From contig CAZZIQ010000001.1 in assembly GCA_964654355.1 (NCBI GenBank), positions 1 to 58,823 on the forward strand: a stretch of DNA of 58,823 bases. The letters run 5' to 3'. Positions 16,819 to 25,736 of this stretch are shown piece after piece; position 1 is the first letter of the stretch, and each line of letters starts with the position of its first letter. The notes under the pieces were generated by a model, which saw only the letters and a program-made list of their open reading frames with translations, searched no databases and was not told the DNA's origin. The DNA is from CAZZIQ01 sp964654355. GTDB lineage: Bacteria; Pseudomonadota; Gammaproteobacteria; GCF-002020875. Position numbers and translations under genes: made by a program.

Positions 16819-18545
16819 AACGCCAAGTATGTCAGCGTGAGGTTCCTTCTCAGGCCGATGTGCTGGCTGGGTCGGTCCCCGTGCGTTTGGCTAAGATTTA
16901 TGCTGCGCGCGGCATTCTGGATTCCACTGACTTAGATCTAAGCCTGCAGCGCTTGCCATCACCACAGGGTCTACGTGGCATGACGGAAGCAGTCGGCTTG
17001 CTAGTTGAAGCACTTGAACAAAAACAAAGCATCGTCATCGTTGCTGACTTTGATGCCGATGGCGCAACCAGCTGCGCACTGATGGTTTCGGCTCTGCAAG
17101 CGTTGGGTGCAGACGAGGTTCAATTTGTGGTGCCGGATCGTGCCCGCGATGGCTATGGCTTATCGCCCAACGTTGCGGAGGCCGCTGCTGCAACCCTGCA
17201 AGACCCACATGGCGCTTTGCTGATAACTGTCGATAACGGCATCTCTAGCCATGCGGGTGTGGCCCATGCGCAAGCGCTGGGGTTCAAGGTGTTGATTACC
17301 GATCATCATTTGCCAGGCGATACCGTACCTATGGCTGAGGCTTTGGTGAATCCGAATCAGTCGGGTGATAACTTTCCGAGCAAGGCCCTGGCTGGAGTTG
17401 GTGTGGCGTTTTACGTCTTGCTAGGCTTGCGCGCTGCATTGCGTGAGCGCGGATGGTTTTCCACCCATCCCGAACCGAATCTAGCCGATTGGTTGGATCT
17501 GGTGGCCTTGGGCACAGTTGCGGATTTGGTCCCGCTGGATCGCGTCAATCGCATTCTGGTGGCGCAAGGGATTGCGCGCATTCGGCGTGGTCAGGCACGT
17601 GCAGGGATTCGTGCATTGCTTGAGGTGGGTAAGCGCGATGCGGCACGCCTCGTGGCCAGTGATCTCGGCTTTACCGTCGGGCCGCGGATTAATGCGGCGG
17701 GCCGTCTAGACTCCATGCGCCTTGGGGTTGAATGCCTGCTTGCGGATAGTGAACAGGCAGCGCGTTGGCATGCGCAACAATTGGATCAGATCAATCATGA
17801 GCGACGTGGGGTGGAACAACGCATGCGCACGCAGGCGGAGGCGGCCTTGCGCAAGCTGCATCTCGATGAGGACCTTCCCTGGGGCGTGAGTTTGTTTCAA
17901 GAAGACTGGCATGAGGGTGTGGTTGGACTCGTCGCTGGTCGTGTCAAAGAACAAATTCATCGCCCAGTGGTTGTGTTTGCTGAGGTTCAACCCGGATTAC
18001 TGAAGGGCTCGGGGCGATCGATTCCTGGGCTGCACTTGCGCGATGCGTTGGCGACCTTGAATGCGCGGCATCCCGACATGATCGAGCGTTTTGGTGGGCA
18101 TGCCATGGCTGCAGGTCTGACCTTGCCACGCGCACAGTTTGCTGGCTTTGCCAGCGCGTTTGATGCTGTGGTGCGGACACAGATGAATGCCGCGGATCTA
18201 GAGGGCGTGGTATGGACGGATGGTGCGTTGGGCGCCGTTGAGATGCGTCTCGATCTGGCGCAGGCGCTGCGCGATGGTGGCCCCTGGGGCCAGGCTTTTC
18301 CTGAGCCGGTGTTTGCCGATGTGTTTCAGGTCAGCGAACGTCGTGTGGTCGGTGACCAGCACCTGCGCTGGCAGTTGACCCACCGCGAGGGCGGGCGATT
18401 TGAGGCCATCCACTTCAATCCGCCAGCCGAGCTACTGCAGGGGCCGGTCCCAACACAACTACAGGCAGCCTATCGTCTTGATGTGAATCATTGGCAGGGC
18501 CGCGACCGGCTGCAGCTGTGCGTGGAATACGCCGAGCCGGTATAG
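16815..18545 (+). CDS. recJ: Single-stranded-DNA-specific exonuclease RecJ
   Basis: RecJ is a 5'-to-3' single-strand DNA exonuclease used in RecF-pathway recombination and mismatch repair. The 576-aa length equals E. coli RecJ. DHH-family motifs are clear: VADFDADGATS (about 77-85), VDNGISSHAG and ITDHHLPGD (about 155-163), with the DHHA1 segment GRSIPGLHLRDAL and RFGGHAMAAGLTL further on. The ATG overlaps the upstream stop. The longer frame from 16716 overlaps the neighbouring gene and is rejected. Confidence 0.97.
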   Translation: MKRQVCQREVPSQADVLAGSVPVRLAKIYAARGILDSTDLDLSLQRLPSPQGLRGMTEAVGLLVEALEQKQSIVIVADFDADGATSCALMVSALQALGADEVQFVVPDRARDGYGLSPNVAEAAAATLQDPHGALLITVDNGISSHAGVAHAQALGFKVLITDHHLPGDTVPMAEALVNPNQSGDNFPSKALAGVGVAFYVLLGLRAALRERGWFSTHPEPNLADWLDLVALGTVADLVPLDRVNRILVAQGIARIRRGQARAGIRALLEVGKRDAARLVASDLGFTVGPRINAAGRLDSMRLGVECLLADSEQAARWHAQQLDQINHERRGVEQRMRTQAEAALRKLHLDEDLPWGVSLFQEDWHEGVVGLVAGRVKEQIHRPVVVFAEVQPGLLKGSGRSIPGLHLRDALATLNARHPDMIERFGGHAMAAGLTLPRAQFAGFASAFDAVVRTQMNAADLEGVVWTDGALGAVEMRLDLAQALRDGGPWGQAFPEPVFADVFQVSERRVVGDQHLRWQLTHREGGRFEAIHFNPPAELLQGPVPTQLQAAYRLDVNHWQGRDRLQLCVEYAEPV

Positions 18546-18611
18546 TTGCGGGTTTTTTAGGGCCGCTCGTTTGGGGCGGTGACAACAGGCTTTTTGGATC
18601 ACCACATCGCT

Positions 18612-19707
<1,096 letters not shown>

Positions 19708-19724
19708 TTTTTATTGGAAAGCTT

Positions 19725-21242
19725 ATGTCAGAAGAAAATATGGACACGGTTGCAGAGCGTGGCGATGCCGAAGAAAACAAGCTGATTGCCGAGCGTCGAC
19801 GCAAGCTGGATGCCTTGCGCGAACAGGGTCAGGCCTTTCCGAATGATTTCCGTCGTGATGCCATGGCGGGCGAACTTCTGGCGGAATATGCAGAGAAGTC
19901 AGCTGAAGATCTTGAGGCCGAGCCGCGTCGAGTAGCGGTGGCGGGGCGCATGATGGCCAAGCGCATCATGGGTAAGGCAGCTTTCACCCATGTGCAAGAC
20001 ATGACCGGAAAGATTCAGTTATTCGTGCAGCGCGATGCCGTTGGCGAAGATGTCTATGCTGCATTTAAGGGTTGGGATATAGGCGACATCGTGGGTGGCG
20101 AAGGCACGTTGATGAAGACCAAGACCGGTGAATTATCGGTGCGGGTCGATGCGTTGCGCTTACTGACCAAGTCGGTGCGCCCATTGCCAGAGAAATTCCA
20201 TGGTCTAACCGATACCGAACAGCGCTATCGTCAGCGCTATCTCGATCTGATCATGAACGAGGTCAGCTCTAAGGTTTTTCGTGTGCGCACCCAGGTGGTG
20301 CAGTTCATTCGTGATTACCTCAATGCGCGCAGCTTCCTCGAAGTCGAAACACCGATGATGCAGGCCATCCCGGGTGGTGCGACTGCGCGACCCTTTGCAA
20401 CGCATCACAATGCGTTGGATATGCAATTGTTCTTGCGCATTGCCCCTGAGCTTTATCTCAAGCGCCTTGTGGTGGGTGGCTTTGAGCGGGTTTATGAGAT
20501 TAACCGCAACTTCCGCAATGAAGGTCTATCAACGCGCCACAATCCAGAATTCACCATGCTCGAGTTCTATGAGGCCTATGAGGATTATCACCACCTGATG
20601 GATCTCACCGAGGATTTATTACGTAAACTCGCAGTGAAAGTGTTGGGAACAACGCAGGTAACCTACCAGGGTGACGCCTACGATTTCGGCAAGCCGTTTG
20701 TGCGCATGACGGTGAAAGATTCCATCCTGCACTTCAATCCGGAGCTAAGCGAATCGCAGATTAGCGATCCAACCCAAGCGCGCGAGGTGGCGAGGGGGCT
20801 GGGCATTCCGCTCAAGGATGGTTATGGCTTAGGCAAGGTGCAGATCGAGATCTTCGAGAAGACTGTCGAACATCGTCTCAAGGACCCGACCTTCATTACC
20901 GCCTACCCGGCTGAGGTTTCGCCCTTGGCGCGACGTAATGATGCGGACCCGTTTGTTACCGATCGTTTTGAGTTCTTCGTGGGTGGTCGCGAAATTGCGA
21001 ATGGCTTTTCTGAGCTCAATGACTACGAAGATCAGGCCGAGCGTTTCCGTCAGCAAGTCGTAGAGAAAGAGGCGGGCGATGACGAAGCGATGCATTTCGA
21101 TGCTGATTACGTTACTGCATTGGAGCATGGGATGCCGCCAACCGCTGGTGAGGGGATCGGGATTGATCGCTTAGTGATGTTGCTGACGGACTCACCTTCA
21201 ATCCGAGATGTCTTACTGTTCCCGCACATGCGGCCACGCTAA
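19725..21242 (+). CDS. lysS: Lysine--tRNA ligase (class II)
   Basis: LysRS attaches lysine to tRNA-Lys. The 505-aa protein has the N-terminal OB-fold anticodon-binding domain (about 65-170) and the class II catalytic core: motif 1 around FLEVETPMMQAIPGGA, motif 2 FRNEGLSTRHNPEFTMLEFY, and motif 3 GEGIGIDRLVMLLTD near the C-terminus. It starts 17 bases after prfB, and the pair is probably one transcript. The length is normal and nothing is missing. Confidence 0.97.
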   Translation: MSEENMDTVAERGDAEENKLIAERRRKLDALREQGQAFPNDFRRDAMAGELLAEYAEKSAEDLEAEPRRVAVAGRMMAKRIMGKAAFTHVQDMTGKIQLFVQRDAVGEDVYAAFKGWDIGDIVGGEGTLMKTKTGELSVRVDALRLLTKSVRPLPEKFHGLTDTEQRYRQRYLDLIMNEVSSKVFRVRTQVVQFIRDYLNARSFLEVETPMMQAIPGGATARPFATHHNALDMQLFLRIAPELYLKRLVVGGFERVYEINRNFRNEGLSTRHNPEFTMLEFYEAYEDYHHLMDLTEDLLRKLAVKVLGTTQVTYQGDAYDFGKPFVRMTVKDSILHFNPELSESQISDPTQAREVARGLGIPLKDGYGLGKVQIEIFEKTVEHRLKDPTFITAYPAEVSPLARRNDADPFVTDRFEFFVGGREIANGFSELNDYEDQAERFRQQVVEKEAGDDEAMHFDADYVTALEHGMPPTAGEGIGIDRLVMLLTDSPSIRDVLLFPHMRPR

Positions 21243-21272
21243 ACCGCACAGAAAATCCCCAAGAGTCTCCCG

Positions 21273-22265
21273 ATGAAAATCGCCATCATTGGTGCAGGGA
21301 TGGCGGGGCTAACGGCTGCGCGCGCTTTGTCGCAGCAGCATGAGGTTGTGGTTTTTGAAAAGTCGCGCGGGGTCGGCGGGCGTATTGCAACACGTCAGCA
21401 TGAAGCCTTTTTCTTTGATCATGGCGCACAATTCTTTGCTGCGAAGACGCCTGTGTTTCGCGATTTTATTGCACCATATCTGGATACAGGCGTGGTTGCG
21501 ATCTGGAAGGGGCACTTCCAAGAGCGCGATAAACACGGGGTCTTGAGCGAACGTGAATGGAGCGATGAGCCCGCGCATTACGTGGGGACGCCGAGTATGA
21601 ATGCGTTTCCTAAGGCGCTTGCGCAGGGTCTAGCTGTTCGTCGAAATACACAGATTCAAGCTGTAGAGAAAACCCCTTCTGGCTGGTCGCTGTCTGTAGA
21701 GGGCGGCGAAAACTTTAGCGGTTTTGATTGGCTCATCTCGGCGATTCCTGTTGCGCAGGTAAGCGCCTTGCTGCCAGGCGGTATGACGTTTTCATCCCTG
21801 CTCTCCAAAATTGAGATGCAGGCCTGTTATTCGCTCATGCTGGGCTTTGATGAGCCTGTTTCGTTTGAGTTTGATGCGGCATTGATCCACGAAGCCGACA
21901 TCAGTTGGATTTCGGTGAACGCCTCAAAACCAGGGCGTAATGCCGATCCAACGCTATTAGTGCATTCAACCAATCGCTGGGCGGAAGCCAATGTCGATTT
22001 GCCGCGCGCACAGGTCATTGAGCATTTACTGCACGAAACTGCTATTCAGGCGGGAACGATCGTACATCAGGCAACGCATGTTGATGTGCAACGTTGGCTT
22101 TACGCCAATGCTGAGAAACGAGTTGACGCAGAACCCTGTTTTATTGATTTCGATCAGCGCATGACCGTATGCGGAGACTGGTGTATTCATGGCCGCATTG
22201 AGGCTGCCTTTTTGAGTGGGCACGCCGCTGCAGCTGCCATAGCCGGGCAAAACGCTATTTGGTAA
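21273..22265 (+). CDS. Renalase-like FAD-dependent oxidoreductase
   Basis: The 330-aa protein begins with a Rossmann FAD-binding motif (IIGAGMAGLTAARAL), then FEKSRGVGGRIATR and the FDHGAQFFAAK segment that is typical of bacterial renalase-like amine-oxidase-family proteins. Bacterial renalases oxidise isomeric dihydro-NAD(P) species; whether this one does so is inference. A C-terminal FAD contact segment (VCGDWCIHGRIEAAFLSGHAAA) is also present. No signal peptide is seen. Its 3' end overlaps the convergent dctM by 11 bases, so no terminator separates them. Confidence 0.8.
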   Translation: MKIAIIGAGMAGLTAARALSQQHEVVVFEKSRGVGGRIATRQHEAFFFDHGAQFFAAKTPVFRDFIAPYLDTGVVAIWKGHFQERDKHGVLSEREWSDEPAHYVGTPSMNAFPKALAQGLAVRRNTQIQAVEKTPSGWSLSVEGGENFSGFDWLISAIPVAQVSALLPGGMTFSSLLSKIEMQACYSLMLGFDEPVSFEFDAALIHEADISWISVNASKPGRNADPTLLVHSTNRWAEANVDLPRAQVIEHLLHETAIQAGTIVHQATHVDVQRWLYANAEKRVDAEPCFIDFDQRMTVCGDWCIHGRIEAAFLSGHAAAAAIAGQNAIW

Positions 22266-23874
22266 TGATCTCGGGCCCCATCGCAAGGGTGGGCAGCCAC
22301 GTCGACAGCGCGGGTATGTAGGTGATAAGAATCAAGAACACAAACAACACCGCCACGAAAGGCATGGCGGCTTTGACCACACGTGCGAGGCTCATGCCTG
22401 TAATTCCGGATGTAACGAAGAGGTTCAGTCCAATCGGCGGGGTAATCATGCCGATTTCCATGTTCACCACCATGATGATGCCAAGATGAATGGGGTCGAT
22501 TCCGAGCTCCATCGCGATCGGAAATACGACGGGCGCGACGATTAGAAGTAACCCGGATGGCTCCATGAACTGGCCACCGAGTAACAGCAAGATGTTCACG
22601 GCGATGAGGAAGGTGAACCAGTTAAAGCCAGCACCCAGCATCCATTCGGTAATCACTTGAGGGATGCGCTCCGCAGATAGGGTATGCGCAAAGATCAAGG
22701 CATTGGCGATGATGAACATCAGCATCACTGTAGTTTTGGTCGCGTCAAGGATCACGCTTTTGGTTTCACCTCCTGCAATGGCGGGCAGGAAGCTGCGGGA
22801 CATTAGACTAAGGTTGCGCCCCCAAATGCTTAGACCTTTCCAAAGAAGATAGAGCATGAGGAGTGGGTTTGCGGTTCGGCCACGCCAGAACAAATAGATC
22901 GCCATCAGCACAACGGAAGTGATCCCTGTCCCTTGCAGGCGCAGGAGGAAGGTATCTCCCTGGCTTTTCCCTAGCGCGAAGAAGATGAGAATCAGTGCAA
23001 CCATGAAAAAGCTGAGGCCATATACGCTTGCTTTGAAGCCAATTGCTGCGGCCGAGCTGTCGGTGTTGCGTATCCAGGGTTCGTTTTTGAATGGGCCCAT
23101 GTCGCGATAGATGAAAACTGCAACAAAGGCGGAATAAACCGCGGCCGCCGCAGCCGCTTCGGTTGGCGTGAACACGCCGCCGTAGATGCCGCCCATGATG
23201 ATGACGATTAAAAACAGTCCCCAGAAGGCATCCTTTGCGGCGGTGGCCAGCTCGCTTAGCCCTTTCCAAGGTTCTGAGCCTAGCTTCTTGTAGCGAGCTA
23301 CCACATAGATCGCCAACATCAGCATCAGGCTGGCGAGAATGCCAGGAATGATGCCGGCGATGAACATACGCCCAACTGAGACATCGACAGCCGCGGCATA
23401 GACCACCATAACGATGGAAGGTGGAATCAGAATGCCGAGTGTGCCGGCATTAGCAATGACGCCAGAGGCAAATTCTTTGGTGTAGCCCACTTGCCGCATG
23501 CCGGCGATGGCAATGGTGCCAATGGCGACCACCGTGGCAGGAGAGGAGCCAGAGAGTGCGGCAAACATGGTGCATGCCAATACAGAGGCCATCGCCATGC
23601 CACCACGAAGATGGCCTACGCTGGCAATGGCGAAGCGAATCAGGCGTTTCGCGACGCCACCGGTCGACATAAAACTGGAGGCGAGAATGAAGAAGGGAAT
23701 GGCAAGCAGGGTGTAATGCGTTCCCACTCCAAATAATGAGATCGCAATAGACGAGAGCGAGTCGTCGGTGAACAGAGCGATGAACAGAATCGATGAAAGT
23801 CCAAGCGAGAGACCGACGGGCGCGCCCACCAGTAGGAAGACGAATACCATGCCAAAGAGGAAGAGGGCTTCCAT
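22255..23874 (-). CDS. dctM: TRAP transporter large permease subunit (DctM type), enlarged
   Basis: DctM is the 12-helix subunit of a tripartite ATP-independent periplasmic transporter, driven by the sodium or proton gradient. The protein is very hydrophobic and has signature blocks GTLGILIPPSIVMVVYA (about 144-160), GGIYGGVFTPTEAAAAAAVYS and the C-terminal GMITPPIGLNLFVTSG. It has 539 aa against roughly 430 usual: about 110 residues, including two further hydrophobic segments, lie between about 257 and 370. It starts four bases after dctQ. The substrate class (C4-dicarboxylate-like) is inferred from family and context. Confidence 0.92.
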   Translation of the reverse strand: MEALFLFGMVFVFLLVGAPVGLSLGLSSILFIALFTDDSLSSIAISLFGVGTHYTLLAIPFFILASSFMSTGGVAKRLIRFAIASVGHLRGGMAMASVLACTMFAALSGSSPATVVAIGTIAIAGMRQVGYTKEFASGVIANAGTLGILIPPSIVMVVYAAAVDVSVGRMFIAGIIPGILASLMLMLAIYVVARYKKLGSEPWKGLSELATAAKDAFWGLFLIVIIMGGIYGGVFTPTEAAAAAAVYSAFVAVFIYRDMGPFKNEPWIRNTDSSAAAIGFKASVYGLSFFMVALILIFFALGKSQGDTFLLRLQGTGITSVVLMAIYLFWRGRTANPLLMLYLLWKGLSIWGRNLSLMSRSFLPAIAGGETKSVILDATKTTVMLMFIIANALIFAHTLSAERIPQVITEWMLGAGFNWFTFLIAVNILLLLGGQFMEPSGLLLIVAPVVFPIAMELGIDPIHLGIIMVVNMEIGMITPPIGLNLFVTSGITGMSLARVVKAAMPFVAVLFVFLILITYIPALSTWLPTLAMGPEIITK

Positions 23875-23877
23875 AGC

Positions 23878-24564
23878 TTAACGGGATTCGCTGGGTTCAA
23901 CGCGATGTTCGTTGACCAAGTCTTCGCTCTCGTGTCCTGCGATCACCGCATCACGTTCATCACGATAAATCTCGATCATGGCTTGTAGGCTGCGAAAAGC
24001 GAGCAATGCTAGTCCAATTGGCAGGATTATCAGGACAAGCCAGCGCTGAACGCGCTCTTTGACGCCGAAGGTTTCCTGAATGAATTCGGGCCAGCGCAGC
24101 TCTTCTGTGCCGATGTTGATCTTGTACATCTTTGACCAGTACTCGATTGCGCCAGAGCGAGAATCGATGCCTACAGACTGGAGAACGCTAGCATCGAGCA
24201 AAACAAGGCCATAGATCAGGCCTGTGGCGGCACCCAAGATGGCCAGCCCTTTGGCGATACTGCGTGGCACCAGCTTCAGAACAATATCGACCCCAAGGTG
24301 AGTGCTGCGACGAATGCCATAACTCATGCCTACCAAGATCAGCCAAGAGAACAACACCATGGTGAATTCCAGCGCAGCTGACCAGCCGGTATTGAAGAGA
24401 TAGCGTGCAACGACCTGGCCAAAAGAAACCAGTGTCAGGAGCGCCATGAGTAGGATCAGTAGGTTGTCTTCAAGTTTTTCAACAGTTCGTGGCGACAGCC
24501 GCTCCCAGATAAAGAGTACAGCAATAAATCCAAACAGAAGTAGATGTGGCGTATAGCCAGTCAT
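23878..24564 (-). CDS. dctQ: TRAP transporter small permease subunit (DctQ type)
   Basis: The 228-aa membrane protein shows four main hydrophobic segments (about 7-20, 35-55, 65-85, 100-125) plus one near 170-190. The conserved RYLFNTGWSAALEF and GIRRSTHLGVDI blocks are typical of the DctQ family. It is longer than the usual 160-180 aa because of a hydrophilic loop (about 128-170). It pairs with DctM in the permease complex. The gene is four bases from dctM and 64 bases from dctP, with a strong hairpin in that gap. Confidence 0.88.
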   Translation of the reverse strand: MTGYTPHLLLFGFIAVLFIWERLSPRTVEKLEDNLLILLMALLTLVSFGQVVARYLFNTGWSAALEFTMVLFSWLILVGMSYGIRRSTHLGVDIVLKLVPRSIAKGLAILGAATGLIYGLVLLDASVLQSVGIDSRSGAIEYWSKMYKINIGTEELRWPEFIQETFGVKERVQRWLVLIILPIGLALLAFRSLQAMIEIYRDERDAVIAGHESEDLVNEHRVEPSESR

Positions 24565-24579
24565 ATAAATTTACGAGAC

Positions 24580-24611
24580 ACGACGAGGCAGCGCGGAGGC
24601 TGCTTCGTCGT
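24580..24611. other. Hairpin between dctP and dctQ
   Basis: A 13-bp inverted repeat with one wobble pair (24580-24592 with 24599-24611) and a six-base loop fills the dctP-dctQ gap. No T-run follows on the minus strand, so it is more likely an mRNA-stability element that raises dctP relative to dctQM than a full terminator. Confidence 0.6.
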
Positions 24612-24628
24612 CACTCCTGTTGGCTTCG

Positions 24629-25618
24629 TTAGGATGCGTCAGCGTCACGAATGATGTCGGCACCAATTTGACCTTCAAACTGCTTCCAAACTGGCTTCAT
24701 CGCGTTGATCCATTGCTGACGCTGCGCAGGCGACAGGGTGCGAATCGTTCCGCCTGCATTGATGATGTTGGTGCGGTTGGCATTCTCTTTGTCTTTTACG
24801 GAGTTGTTGGCTTCCTGCGTAACATCGTTTGCGATCTTGATGAACTTGGTGCGGGTATCCGCGTCAAGGCTATTTAAGAAGTCTTTCGAAGTCATGAAGA
24901 GGTAGGCTAGCAGTTGATGATTGGTCTCCGTTGTGCCGTCTTGCACTTCAAAGAACTTCTTGGTGTAGATGTTGGACCAGGTGTTTTCCTGTCCATCCAC
25001 AACGCCAGTTTGTAGTGCACCGTAGACTTCCTTGAAGGCCATCGGCTGGGGAGAGGCGCCCATCGCCGCAATCATGGCTTTAGCAACATCCGAGTTTTGT
25101 ACACGGAACTTGAGTCCATTGGCATCCTTGGGAGTAAGCAGAGGTTTGTTGGCGGAGAAATGCTTCATGCCGGACATCCAGTAACCCAGTCCTACAAAGC
25201 CAACATCTTCCATGGCGTTCAGCAACTTTTGACCGGTTTTGGATTGGGTGAAGCGCATGGCAGCATCAATATCTTCGAAAATGAAGGGCAGGTCGAAGAC
25301 ACCATATTTCGGAGTGTACGAGCCGAATTTAGAGAGCGAGGGTGCAAGTAACTGAACATCCCCCAGAAGCAGCGCTTCGAGCTCTTTTGAGTCACCAAAC
25401 AGACTGCTGCTTGGATATACCTGTACGCACATTACGCCATTGAGTTCAGCATTCACGCGCTCGGCGAACTTATTTGACGCCACCACTTTGGGATGTGTAG
25501 TGCCGCCGGTGACATGTGAGAGTTTTACGACTCGTTCGCCAGGGTCGCAGTTTGCGCTGGCGATGTTGGCGCTGAGTGCGAGCGCCAGTGATGATAAGAC
25601 CATGGTTAGTTTCTTCAT
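24629..25618 (-). CDS. dctP: TRAP transporter substrate-binding protein (DctP family)
   Basis: This periplasmic protein captures the substrate and delivers it to DctQM. The 329-aa product starts with a Sec signal peptide (about 1-22, ...NIASA). It contains family blocks DLPFIFEDIDAAMRF, LKFRVQNSDVAKAMIAAMGASPQPMAFKEVYGALQTGVVDGQEN and TSKDFLNSL. The Arg in KFRVQ is the known carboxylate-binding Arg of the family, supporting an organic-acid substrate. GGAGGAG precedes the start. It is first in the dctPQM operon. Confidence 0.93.
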   Translation of the reverse strand: MKKLTMVLSSLALALSANIASANCDPGERVVKLSHVTGGTTHPKVVASNKFAERVNAELNGVMCVQVYPSSSLFGDSKELEALLLGDVQLLAPSLSKFGSYTPKYGVFDLPFIFEDIDAAMRFTQSKTGQKLLNAMEDVGFVGLGYWMSGMKHFSANKPLLTPKDANGLKFRVQNSDVAKAMIAAMGASPQPMAFKEVYGALQTGVVDGQENTWSNIYTKKFFEVQDGTTETNHQLLAYLFMTSKDFLNSLDADTRTKFIKIANDVTQEANNSVKDKENANRTNIINAGGTIRTLSPAQRQQWINAMKPVWKQFEGQIGADIIRDADAS

Positions 25619-25650
25619 TGTGACGCTCCTCCGGGGTGGATTGAATCGCC

Positions 25651-25679
25651 TTTATCTACAAACTTGTGAGCCTTGTAAA
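25651..25679 (-). promoter_or_regulatory. Candidate promoter of dctPQM
   Basis: On the minus strand TTTACA (25679-25674) and GATAAA (25656-25651) are 17 bases apart, about 33 bases before the dctP start. Boxes match only partly. A GG-N10-TG pattern in the same stretch loosely recalls sigma-54 but lacks the invariant GC. Confidence 0.4.
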
Positions 25680-25702
25680 TAGGGCATGTGAATTTGTCGC
25701 TG

Positions 25703-25728
25703 CATCAGAGTCGGCTGCAATTCTGATG
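25703..25728. other. Inverted repeat downstream of ppsA
   Basis: CATCAGA and TCTGATG (7 bp) flank a 12-base spacer just after the ppsA stop and before the dctP promoter. It may end or stabilise the ppsA message, but there is no T-run. Low certainty. Confidence 0.3.
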
Positions 25729-25736
25729 GACGGCGG

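Noticed and set aside
25655..25675. Possible sigma-54 promoter of dctPQM (GG-N10-TG on the minus strand)
   Set aside because: The nearly invariant GC of the -12 element is TG here, and only part of the -24 element matches.
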